Origin: Dactylorhiza incarnata
Taxonomy: Eukaryota > Streptophyta > Magnoliopsida > Asparagales > Orchidaceae
Direction of reading: 5' to 3'
DNA length: 64,000 nucleotides
Assembly (NCBI GenBank): GCA_033032865.1
Contig: JAWHQI010000079.1
Coordinates: 9,800,501 to 9,864,500, forward strand
The position numbers and the translations under genes were made by a program. This document shows, in pieces, positions 54,832 to 64,000 of the stretch. Each line of letters begins with the position of its first letter. The stretch's first letter is position 1. The notes beneath the pieces were generated by a model. The model worked only from the letters and a program-made list of their open reading frames with translations. It ran no database searches and was not told where the DNA came from.

Positions 54832-54920
54832 GTTTCTGCTTTCTCTAAAATCTGTCAGTTTATCTCAAAAATAGTAAACCCCTTATTCACCCCCCTCTCA
54901 GGGCACCATCAGATCCAATA
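54832..54920 (+). mobile_element. Element B 3' LTR, terminal part
   Basis: GTTTCTGCTTTCTCTAAAATC to AGATCCAATA aligns with 48202-48290. With the inverted start the LTR is only about 290 bp, against more than 1 kb on the 5' side, so its middle is deleted. Confidence 0.8.
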
Positions 54921-55400
54921 CAAATGACCCTATATGAAGCCCTCTATGGTATACACTGTCGAACACCCTTATCATGGGCACATGATGAAGATCCTGAGGC
55001 ACTAGGTATGTCGTATATTGATGACACCACCGCAGCAATAAGGTTGATCCGAGACCGAATGCTGGAGACATAGAGCAGACATGCTAAATATTATGATGCT
55101 CTACCTCGACTGGTAGAGTTTAGCGTATGAGATAAGGTTTCTTGAATATCAAGCATATGCATGGTATCTCCCGAATAAAGAGGCAAAATAAGTTAGAACC
55201 ACGCTATTTGGGCTTTTATCCAATCGTCGAATGGGTTGAACTAGTTGCATACTGATTAGCTCTACCACCAGAATTAGGGAATCTACACGACGTCTTCAAC
55301 ATCTCTTCTTTGCGACATGCCCTTCAATAACCCGATCAACATCTTCCTATACCCCCAGTACCCATGTAGTCTGACATATCTCTACAGTTAGAGCATGTGT
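54921..55400 (+). pseudogene. E integrase C-terminal remnant
   Basis: Reads QMTLYEALYGIHCRTPLSWA, then SRHAKYYDALPRLVEFSV and, in shifted frames, YRLALPPELGNLHDVFHIS, the conserved chromovirus integrase tail. It has several stops and frameshifts. The catalytic core and RT of E are absent from the window, so they were deleted near the B/C insertion. It faces the same way as E gag. Confidence 0.8.
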
Positions 55401-55616
55401 GAATGGTTAACTTAAAAATTAAGAATCTGTGAAATAAAGCCATAACAATTGTTAAGATATTATGGTCAAATCACCGTTGTAAAGAATACACTTGGAAAGC
55501 AGAGAGCCTCATCAGAGAAAAGTACCCATAACTTTTTACCCATGTATGTTACATTTTCAAACTCCCCCTACTTTGAGCAATTTTCGGGGACGAAAATCCT
55601 CTTATTTTTGTTGGAT
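55401..55616 (+). other. E 3' untranslated region with polypurine tract
   Basis: TTTTCGGGGACGAAAATCCTC (55581-55601) is the typical chromovirus tract upstream of a TGTAACA LTR start. No gene seen. Confidence 0.6.
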
Positions 55617-55725
55617 TGTAACATCTCAACTTTTATTGGTCCACTAGGACCCTAGATGACCCAATAAAAGTTTACCCAATCACTTATAGGGTACGTACCC
55701 TAGAAGCTAGTCGGTAAACCATGTT

Positions 55726-56620
55726 GTATATTGAGCGTATGTGCTTTGAATTAACTTTCCTCAGTTGTGTTGGACTCGTATAGTTGATACGAGTGCAACA
55801 GAACTTGTTTCATTCTGATCCACGGTCGTTTAGAGTAAACGACCATTTTGAGTATCGTAGTGTGTCACGACGATGAAGTTTTAGTATATTGAGTATATAT
55901 GCTCCGAATCGACTTCCATCAGTTGCATTAGACTCACATAGTTGAGACGAGTGTAACAGAACGTTTTTCACCTTGATCCGTGATCATTTAGAGAAAATGA
56001 CCATTTTGAGTATCGTAGTGCGTCACGACGACGATGTTTTAGTATATTGAGCATATGTGCTCCGAATTGACTTTTGTCAGTTGCATTAGACTCGTATAGT
56101 TGATATGAGTGCAATGGAACATGTTTCATCTTGATCTGAGGTTGTTGAGAGAAAAAAAACCATTTTGAGTATCATTGTGCGTCACGACAATATCGTTTTA
56201 GTATATTGAGCATACGTGCTCCGAATCAACTTCAGTCAGTTGCATTAGACTCGTATAGTTGATACGAGTGCAACAGAGCTTGTTTCGCCTCGATCCAAGG
56301 TAATTTAGAGAAAACAACCATTTTGAGTATATTAGCATGTCACGACGACGCCATTTTAGTATATTGAACATACGATCTCTGAATCGACTTTTGTAAGTTG
56401 CATTAGACACGTATAGTTGATATGAGTGCAATAGAACTCGTTTCGTCTTGATCTAAGGTCATTTAGAGAAAACGAACATTTTGAGTATCATAGCGCATCA
56501 CGACAACACAATTTTAGTATATTAAGATAATGAACTCAAAATTGACTCAAATCAGTTGCAGTGGACTCGTATGGATATGAGAGCAACATAATTTGTTACG
56601 CTCAATTATGACACCATTTG
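55726..56620 (+). repeat. 158-bp tandem array in E LTR U3
   Basis: AGTATATTGAGCATA starts units at 55726, 55884, 56042, 56201, 56359 and 56517, spaced 158-159 bp. Each has TCAGTTGCATTAGACTCGTA, AACGACCATTTTGAGTATC and CGTCACGACGA. The last unit is degenerate. The unit length is near that of a nucleosome. Confidence 0.9.
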
Positions 56621-57109
56621 GTTGAGTAATAAAAATATAATGCATAAAAATATACGGTGGCTCAAAAAACATGAACGCTTGAGTTTGACCCCACACATCA
56701 AAAATAGCTCGGCACTTGATGACTTGGACCTACATTGACCTTGACTCACCTAGGAGTCCCACCATAGGGTTGACTTTGGTAAAACCTCTATAGAAAGCCT
56801 TATTTTGGATTATTCAAAAAATGGACCCTCCACTAATGCCCCACCATGGGCCCAATATCAGCCTAAATAGGCTTTGGTTTGTGCATTATTGGTTGAACCC
56901 AAGGTGGAGAGAGGAAGCAAAGGGGTCACTCTCTCTCTCTCCCTCCCTCACTCTTTCCCCACATGGTGAAATAACCTAGGCTTAACCCTATAGGCAAGTA
57001 CACACCTCCTATAGAGGAGTGACAACTGCCAACCATGGTTGGGTAACCCAACCATGGTTCCATCCTCCCCTTGGCTGAGAAAGGAGGAGGGAGGGATCTC
57101 CCCTCCCTC

Positions 57110-57117
57110 TATAAAAT
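57110..57117 (+). promoter_or_regulatory. TATA box of E 3' LTR
   Basis: CCCTCTATAAAATAACCCC, about 1.5 kb into the LTR and downstream of the tandem array. Confidence 0.6.
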
Positions 57118-58586
57118 AACCCCTCCAGCTTTTCTTCAGCTCTCAGCCCTCTTTCCAAGCTCAGTCGAGCCCAAGCTAGCCCCTGCTGGAGCCCCACCTC
57201 GCCGGAAAATGCATGTCGAGCTCCACCACCCTCCACCACCTTCCATGGTGGATCTCACCGAGAGCTCCCGGAGGCCTCCAAACCAGGTGGGGCCTCCTCC
57301 TCTCCTTCCTCCCTACCTTTTGGATGTGTCGCATGTGAAGTACTATCTCCAGAGCGCCGCCACCAGCATCCGCTCTCCATTCTGAAAAAAATAGCTCCGG
57401 CGGTGGCTGGCGCGGTAGGCCACTGGACCACCTCCGGAGGGAGTACCGACTCCTGTAAGTCGGTTGGGGGTGAAGCAACGACCAGCCGGTGGCCGGCCAC
57501 TGGCGAAAAGAGCTCGTAAGGGGGGCGTACAAGAAACTCTATTTTTTCTATAAAATTTTATAATTGTTTTTATTATAGCTTTTGTTTTTTCTGGGCCTTA
57601 TTTGAAGCCTAAATGCAAAAACGTTGAATATGAAAGTCGTGCATATTAGTGAGTAGCATCTCCAAAACTTTTCTGAGATTCTTATGTCATAATTTAGTAT
57701 TTTAATAATTAAAATACAGAGATATTTGAGGTTTTTGAATTAACAGAGACTCTTAATTCTGAGGAAACAATTCTGGAAAATTCGAGGTAATGACCAAGGC
57801 TTAGTGTTACCTTGTGTAATTATTTGAGATTTTTTAACAATTATGTGGCATTTTGGCGATTTAATTAATATAGTTCTCTTTATTATATAAATTCCAGGGA
57901 AATATTTGCTCGATTAAAACTTCTCAAATTTTTATATGGTGATAATTAAAGGATGACAAAGCCCTTAAAAATTATCAGATTTTATTTGGCAATCATGATA
58001 TTTTTAAAGATTTAAATGAGGTAGAAATTACAGGTTTAATAATATCAGAGGCTTTTAACTTTGGTATACAAATCTAACAAAAATCTCTAGATGACAATGG
58101 ATCTGGTGTTTACCAACTAGAAAAGTTTAGTGATTTATTGAAGGGTTATTTATTTTTGAGAAATTAATTTGTCGTCTCTTTATTATTGTAAATAATCTAG
58201 AGAGCTCCTACTTGGCAAAATGAGTCTGACAAAATTATGGAAGCCTCCTTGTTGTAGTATAAACCTTTATTCAAAATTTGGCACTTTTTGGATTAACAAA
58301 AGTATTTTTGGTATTTTAATATAAGGGTTTATTCGAGGCGAATAATTTATCAGAGGCCAAAACAAGCTTGAAATCATTTGAGAAAATTATGGGGATTCTG
58401 TTATGGCAAATACAACCTCGGGTTCAAGTTTCTTAAATTTCAAACTCACTTTGGTATTTGTTGAATAAAAGAGGTTTAAATCAGAAGAATTAATATCGGT
58501 TGTAATACAAAAACATGATTCGCTCTGGTGCAAGAAATTGAGGTTACATGGTAAAATACTAAGAACTCGCCACAGAATTGTGAACT

Positions 58587-58740
58587 TGCCTCCTTGGAGC
58601 GGAGAAGCCTCCTATGAACGAAGTTGCCTCCTTGTAACGTAGAAACCTTATATGGACAGAGTTGCCTCCTTGAAAGAGAGAAGCCTCCTGGGAACGGAGA
58701 GAAGAACTGAACTCACCTCCCTAAATGGAGAGGAAACTAC
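58587..58740 (+). repeat. About 40-bp tandem repeat in E 3' LTR
   Basis: TTGCCTCCTTGGAGCGGAG variants, as at 1227-1405. Confidence 0.75.
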
Positions 58741-59998
58741 AAAATGAGATAATTCTCATTCTGTTCTTTATTCAGTAATTCAGTTACTGCATTACATTTC
58801 AATACTGCTCTTATTTCAGTTCAACATTCTATTTACAGCGGTTCATTTCAGTACTTTAATTTTTGTACTTTCCTTAGAGCGGCTTTCCTTTACTGCACTT
58901 TAATTACTGCAATTTACTAATGATTTCATTCCCGCACTTTTATTTTGGGTCTCTCTCGGATAAGCAGTTTATCTGGTTGAGCATTAGTTAGGGATTACTT
59001 GGAGATGATTTGTTCCTCCAAGGCTAGCCCTAAATAATAAGCTCCCTTGATTGCTATGCTCCTTGTCTAAAGTTGAGCAGTACGATCAAGCTCTACGGTC
59101 GCCTGCCCGAATTATTTCATGTAAAGTAAGGCAAACCACCACAGACCCGGATGGTACCAGTTGGTTGCTTTATTGAAATGATTGTAAATTGCTTGCAATG
59201 AAAAGTGGCGGGTCGGTCATGCCCGCAAATTGTTTGTACCGGTATGAGAAGGTTGATGCCTCTAAGAAAAAGGGAGAAGTGCACCCAGGAAGCTCGACCA
59301 TATTTTTTGCCTCGCTGGGTCCCTCCACTGGATTGCCGGATAACAGATATCATCGGATGTCTCTCACATCTAGGAGTATACCTTCATATACACCGGGGCC
59401 TGGGTTGTGCGGTGCGGCCATACCCAGAAGTGGCAAAACCGGCCACTGTCACCGATGGCCGCATCGGTGAGGACTGCAGTGTTCGCTACCTTGCTGTAAG
59501 AGAAGCGGTCAAACTATGCCGACATAGGGTGTTGTTGCAGGTTGCGAACACTTGTGTGATTGTGCGCTAGCTAGTAGAGATCAAATATTACTGTTTAATT
59601 AATTATTGCATTCCAGTTACTACTGTTGTGATTGTTCAGCTTGCTCCTATCTTACTACATGTTATACATATATATACTACTACTAACATCGTTGCTTCAT
59701 CTATTGCTATTTGTTAGTGGCTCACTCTCGCCCCCAAGCCTTAGGGATCTTGGGGAGGAGGTGTAAATCCACTTAGTCCATGACTAACGGTTATTGAATA
59801 ACCATTCATAGGAGATGGAGCAGCGCGGAGTTCATTTAGCGCGTGAGAGCATACCTGCCTTAGAGCCTGCACGAGAAGATGCACCAACATCGTCTCTTGA
59901 CTTTAGAGACGTGAGCCAATAATACATAGATGCAGTGAGAGTATAATGTAGTGGTTTAGCACTATTAGGGCATGATTTATAAACAGTTGGCTTTGGCC

Positions 59999-59999
<1 letters not shown>

Positions 60000-60029
<30 letters not shown>

Positions 60030-60057
60030 TTGTGTGTTTGTGTGCGTGTGTGTGTGT
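60000..60057. repeat. (TA)n(TG)n microsatellite in E 3' LTR
   Basis: TA run then interrupted TG run; order is reversed relative to 2671-2707. Confidence 0.9.
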
Positions 60058-60399
60058 TTTGGTATCTGATTTGCTTCCGCATTGCTGATCTGATGTAATG
60101 ATTGACCAAAGCCTAACAAGGAGATCATTCTACGCTGGAGAGTGGGAATGTTGCCACTCAGAAAGCATAGGGTGTCCGTCTTGGGCGGTATGGACTGTCT
60201 CCGACCTAACCCGGTTGCGGTTAGGGGAGGGGGTTCATATAACTTAGACCAAGTACTTACTCATGATATATGATCTATGACAAACTGGCATTTATCTTGA
60301 AGACTCTATTTGGAAAAATCAAGGAGATTTACAGAATTCAGGAAGCAGAGAAAAACAGGTTGCTATTATGTCAAAATCGATGAGATGGCCTGACGATCG

Positions 60400-60592
60400 A
60401 ACCAAAAGTATCGATAGGAAGATAAGTCAACATGAAAAATTGACTAGACAGACTATCTATTCTGAAGTCACTTATTTTCTTCCAAGGAAAAATCGACTAG
60501 ACGGACTATATATTCTGCAAGTCGACTAGACAGGGAATCGACTGTATTACTGTCGATCAACGGGATGATCTTCATGTCGACTGGACAGTCTT
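60400..60592. repeat. TCGACTAGAC motif cluster in F
   Basis: TTGACTAGACAGACTAT, ATCGACTAGACGGACTAT, GTCGACTAGACAGGG, ATCGACTGTATTACTGTCGAT and GTCGACTGGACAGTC. The same GTCGACTAGA core recurs in G. Confidence 0.8.
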
Positions 60593-60883
60593 CAAATCAT
60601 CCAGATTTCTTCTAAGTGATTGCAGAGTGCGTGTTATTAATATATTTCCAATTTCTTCATGCAAATCTAGACGCACTTCATGGGTACACTTATAGAATTC
60701 CTTAATGAATTAAAATCGTTGGAGGAATGCTTATGGAATCATTTACTGAATTATTACCATTGGAAGAATTTCCAATTTAAGTCAAATCAGTGTATTCCTT
60801 TTTGATCATATTCGAAAATTCAAATTCAGTTTTAATTGTCACATCCCTTGATTTTTGTCCTTTCCTTTTCAAGTATGCATCAC

Positions 60884-60891
60884 TATAAAAG
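60884..60891 (+). promoter_or_regulatory. TATA box of F
   Basis: TCACTATAAAAGGCG, about 300 bp downstream of the motif cluster. Confidence 0.65.
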
Positions 60892-61236
60892 GCGAAAGAT
60901 TATTCTTGTTGCTGCTAATGATCTGAGGAATACAAATTCGAGAGTAATTTCTTAAGTCAATTATTCTACTACCTCTCAAGAGAAAATTCAGTACAACAGT
61001 TTTTATCTCTCAAGAGTACCACCGATCCTGATCCTAAAGAAGTCTTCAACTTTCAACCAACTATAATGGATTTTTGTTGCTCATTTCCTTGATCCAGATC
61101 TGTTCTCACAAGTTTTATTCTACTATAAATCAGGGAAGAAGAAGCTTGCTGCTAGGTTTCTATTGAAAACTCAAGATCCATGTCTTAATCTTTTTAAGTC
61201 CACTCTTGTAAAAACTATATTTCTATAAATAGTTAT

Positions 61237-61368
61237 GTAAGATCTTTGTGATCTGAGTGTAAGATCTTTGTGATATGAGTGTAAGATCTTAGTGATCTGA
61301 GTGTAAGATCTTTTTGATTTGAGTGTAAGATCTTTATGATCTGAGTGTATGATCATTGTGGTCTGAGG
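61237..61368 (+). repeat. 22-bp tandem repeat in F
   Basis: GTAAGATCTTTGTGATCTGA starts at 61237, 61259, 61281, 61303, 61325 and 61347, exactly 22 bp apart, with 1-3 changes per unit. Confidence 0.95.
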
Positions 61369-61650
61369 TAGATCTATTTGTAGATCTGAGTGTATGTCTT
61401 GTATTGTAAAAGACTGAGGTAGGAACTCTATGCGAGTTCTGAGTTTTTGGAGGAGTTATGCCTTATCAAGCACACTGCTTGAAAGGTGTCGGGAAAGTGG
61501 ATGTACCCAATTCTTGGGGAACCACAATAAATCCCTATGTGCTTTACTGTGGTTGTTTGTTCTGTGATTTTATTTTAAAAAGATCTGATAAATCACAAAT
61601 CCACTGTTCACCCACCCTCTTGGTGTGATCTTAGTCATTCCTCTAGAATA

Positions 61651-63879
61651 ACACTTATATACTAAAAAGTCTATGCAAATCGACTAGAAAGTCTGTGCAT
61701 GTCGACTAGAAGAAATCAACATGTAGAGTAGTGGTCTAGTCGACATAAATTATATGTCATCTTGAAGGAAGCAAGCCATGTCAACTAGAGGTCTCTACAT
61801 AAGCTGCATATCGCATAGAGCTCTAGTCGACATAAGCAGTTATCATCTAGAAGAAGAAAATCATCTTATCGACTAGAGGTCTAGCCAACATAAGATGTAT
61901 GTCGCCTAATCTCTAGTCGACATACCTAACAGGCATACGATGTTCTGTTTCGCAATTTATTCTATCAAATCTTCTTGGAACTCATGCCTATTGGATAGGA
62001 TTTGTTTATATACTGATGAGGATAAGACTGTAGTTCATTTTGCCTTAGCTTTTCACTCTCCAAGATCGAGATAAAAGAAAGTCGAAGGAGAAGAAGGGTT
62101 CTTTCATCCATTGTTGGAGCTTCGGAGCTCCGAATAGCGAGTCGAGTCTAGATCCACGGAGAGGAATCCACAATGGTCATTTCCATCCGACTTAAACCTT
62201 GGATTCATGTCACCAAAGAGATCTACAATGGTAGCAATCCTTGTCCCCGGTCTTAGGACATGTTTGGTCCTTTCATACACTTTATATGCTTGCATAGGGT
62301 TTGTATTCTCCTCTAATTAGTGGAGTGCATGACTCTCTTTGGTTCTTTAGAACCCCAGGTAGATTGTCTCCGTCCCAAACATTTATTGCATATAAAAGTC
62401 TGGTAGGCGTACTAATTTAGGCATTTTGTGTAAAGTATACTCATGTCCGTTAGCCCGGATGGGTGATAATTGATTGTGATGTTTCATTTAGGTTAAACCT
62501 AAAATGCATGTTGGAGAATGACTCAGTGGAATATATCATCGTATCACGGGACTTGAGATTTAGGTGTCTCTTGGAGTACCTAACGGAAGCCTCATGATTG
62601 TGATGTGGTTGAATGCAAACCTTCACCATAAATTCATAGTGGAGTTAACTTGGACCTCCTATGCTGTTTGTTCTTGCGAAGCCTAAATCTTCTTGTATGG
62701 ATTAGGTGTGTTGCTAGATATTTTGGTAGCACTTTTATGTGTTAAATAATGTGATTGAATGTAAACCTTCACCACAGATTTGTAGTGGAGTTGACTTGGA
62801 CCTCCACATCGGTTGTGCTTGTGAAGCTTATGTCCTCTTGTATGGAATATGTGCGTAGCTAGATATTCTGGTAGCACTTGTATGTGTTAAATACTTACGG
62901 GCCGAGGTGAAGCCATACTTGCATCGTTGCTAGTTGATCACGATGACCTGAGCATGGGCAAATTTGATCGAAACCCATTTCCATGCAGATCGGTGCGAGG
63001 TCTTAACCTCTTGTACGTCGTATGTTCATGGGAGAGTCCGTGGAAGGTATGTTAGACTAGAATGACAAAAGCTTATTTCCCACCTAAGTTTGCATAAGTT
63101 AGGGTGGTGTAGGTACTCATGAGAGAGTACATTGGAAGCATTCCTTGAGTGCATGAAATGTGTGGTCGTGAGTACCCACGTTTATGATATGATGAATTGA
63201 TGTTATGTTAGCCTCATGAGTGCTTCTTAGGCTTTTGTGGGGAACCTCCGGGTGAAACCAACTGACATCATTTGCATACCTAGGTTCCCCTTTCTTGTTG
63301 CTCAACCTAGAAGATTAATTGTGTTTGAAACCTCACCTTGTGTAGAGTAGATGCACTTTTTTTTATATTACATATTGCATGTGCGGCTTCCTTGCAGGTG
63401 ACCGGTGCCCCGCCCCTTAGCCGTTTAGAATGGTTGGGGGGTGGGATCGTTACACTATTTTGGTCAGCTTATAGCTGACCCTCGTTTACCTCTTATTTAT
63501 GGATGGTGCAGGTGTTGGTAAGCCGAGAGGGAAATAGCGGATTGAAGTCCAAAGCTTTGTTGTCCCTCGATGGCTAGATAATTTAATACTTTTCATGTGT
63601 TACCGACCTACATGTTGATGTATGCTTGTCATAATTTAGAGTTTGGGACATTTGATGAATGTAAAGCCTTTAGTCCATTAATCAATTTGGTTAACACTCC
63701 AGAGTATGTGGACATTCTATTATATTTGCTTTTAAAACAAGCTTCTGTTGTGACGTCTTTATTCTGATTAGAGCATGTTTCTGTTTTTCATTTTACTAAT
63801 GTCTAGCTTGTGTGTTAAATATGATGTGGGGTCCCGGCCGGACATATTGTTATTTTTTTTGTATAGGCAGGGTGTTAAA
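61651..63879 (+). mobile_element. Gypsy element G, 5' LTR (Tekay-related)
   Basis: From about 62085 it aligns with the reverse complement of the 3425-5405 LTR: GGAGCTTCGGAGCTCCG, CCCAGGTAGATTGTCTCCGTCC, ATTTAGGCATTTTGTGT, GGTCAGCTTATAGCTGACC, TGTGGGGTCCCGGCCGGAC. It ends GGGTGTTA before a primer-like site. The first 430 bp differ and carry GTCGACTAGA motifs instead of GCGCACGA. The start is uncertain; AATAACACTT at 61648 may be a decayed TGTAACACCC. Confidence 0.7.
61680..61930. repeat. TCGACTAGA/TCTAGTCGA motif cluster in G LTR
   Basis: ATCGACTAGAAAGTC, GTCGACTAGAAG, GGTCTAGTCGACATAA, TCAACTAGAGGTCT, GCTCTAGTCGACATAAG, ATCGACTAGAGGTCTAG and CTCTAGTCGACATAC. Opposed arms alternate. It takes the place that GCGCACGA motifs have in the related Tekay LTR. 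Confidence 0.85.
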
Positions 63880-64000
63880 ATTTGGTATCATACTTTAGGA
63901 GACGATCCGTGGTTTTTAGAATTCAAGGCCGAGTTCCTTTGTAAGGGGTGGAGTGCACGTGATGTGCATTCCCCTAAAATGACAAATGCTTATTTGCAGA
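63880..64000 (+). other. G leader with primer binding site
   Basis: TTTGGTATCATACTTT follows the LTR end, similar to the iMet site. GAATTCAAGGCCGAGTTCC and CATTCCCCTAAAATGACAAA match the Tekay leader. The internal region lies beyond the window. Confidence 0.65.

Larger units (their letters stand above)
55617..60237 (+). mobile_element. Gypsy element E, 3' LTR (about 4.6 kb)
   Basis: Starts TGTAACATCTC after the polypurine tract. From 57541 it matches the left window end, and homology stops near 60237, giving about 4.6 kb. U3 holds a 158-bp tandem array, a TATA box at 57110, then a pyrimidine-rich stretch (57115-57540) with chance frames. The U3 part has no copy in the window, because the 5' LTR is cut by the edge. 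Confidence 0.75.
60238..61650 (+). mobile_element. Copia-type LTR remnant F
   Basis: The right half resembles copia A LTRs: GTGGATGTACCCAATTCTTGGGGAAC, CTATGTGCTTTACTG, and a pyrimidine-rich end CACCCACCCTCTTGG. TATAAAAG at 60884. No start TGTTGG and no coding sequence are found, so this is a solo or truncated LTR; both edges are approximate. Confidence 0.55.

Noticed and set aside
57071..57385. 104-codon Pro-rich plus-strand frame
   Set aside because: It lies in the pyrimidine-rich part of the E LTR just before its TATA start region, overlaps frames on the other strand and has no family motif.
61237..61368. CRISPR-like regular repeats
   Set aside because: There are no spacers, the units are directly tandem, and the context is a plant LTR.

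Overview
The window is a plant (angiosperm) intergenic retrotransposon nest. Every long reading frame I can identify belongs to Ty3/gypsy or Ty1/copia LTR retrotransposons; I see no host gene, tRNA, rRNA or CRISPR array. The clades (chromodomain Tekay-like gypsy, Tat-lineage gypsy with a second RNase H, copia elements with several polypurine tracts and an extra 3' ORF) are typical of seed plants. The extra ORF resembles proteins I associate with asterids, but that placement is a weak inference.

Layout. The oldest layer is gypsy element E (+ strand). Its 5' LTR enters from the left edge (1-2894), gag is broken at 3150-3424 and 12907-13690, an integrase remnant lies at 54921-55400, and a very long 3' LTR runs 55617-60237. 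A Tekay-like chromovirus (- strand) sits in E's gag at 3425-12906 as LTR-internal-LTR-partial internal, with 1981-bp LTRs about 99% identical. From 13910 to 54920 lies a Sirevirus-like copia block: element C (5' LTR 13910-14786 plus 41186-41370, pol deleted) joined by a chimeric LTR to element B (gag and pol 48340-53262, with an inverted 3' segment). Copia A (14787-41180, TSD CGTCA) is inserted in C's 5' LTR. Copia A in turn holds an 1806-bp solo LTR (18981-20786, TSD GAGAT) and a Tat-lineage gypsy (22506-35201, TSD GTATG, - strand). Right of E are a copia-type LTR remnant F (60238-~61650) and the LTR and leader of a Tekay-related gypsy G (~61650-64000).

Two observations stand out. First, almost every element has its own family-specific, CpG-rich, self-complementary short motif, present in many copies in an AT-rich background. 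The copies cluster upstream of the LTR TATA box and recur at gag/pol and pol/3' junctions. Examples are arms GCGCACGACCA/TGGTCGTGCGC, TTTGTCGA/TCGACAAA, GAGACCG/CGGTCTC, GCTAACGCC/GGCGTTAGC and TCGACTAGA/TCTAGTCGA. Unrelated neighbours sometimes share one motif. Second, the Tat element carries, antisense to gag-pol, two apparent spliced genes. Each has its own TATA box, short GT-AG introns that keep the frame, and an identical 16-bp palindrome just after the stop codon. A possible 83-bp intron also separates gag and pol in the Tekay element.

Most copies are dead: frameshifts or stops lie in Tekay pol and in copia A, B and C. The Tat gag-pol is open for about 1,877 codons except for one TGA. 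Coordinates of LTRs with TSDs are firm; edges of E, F, G and the C/B fusion are approximate.
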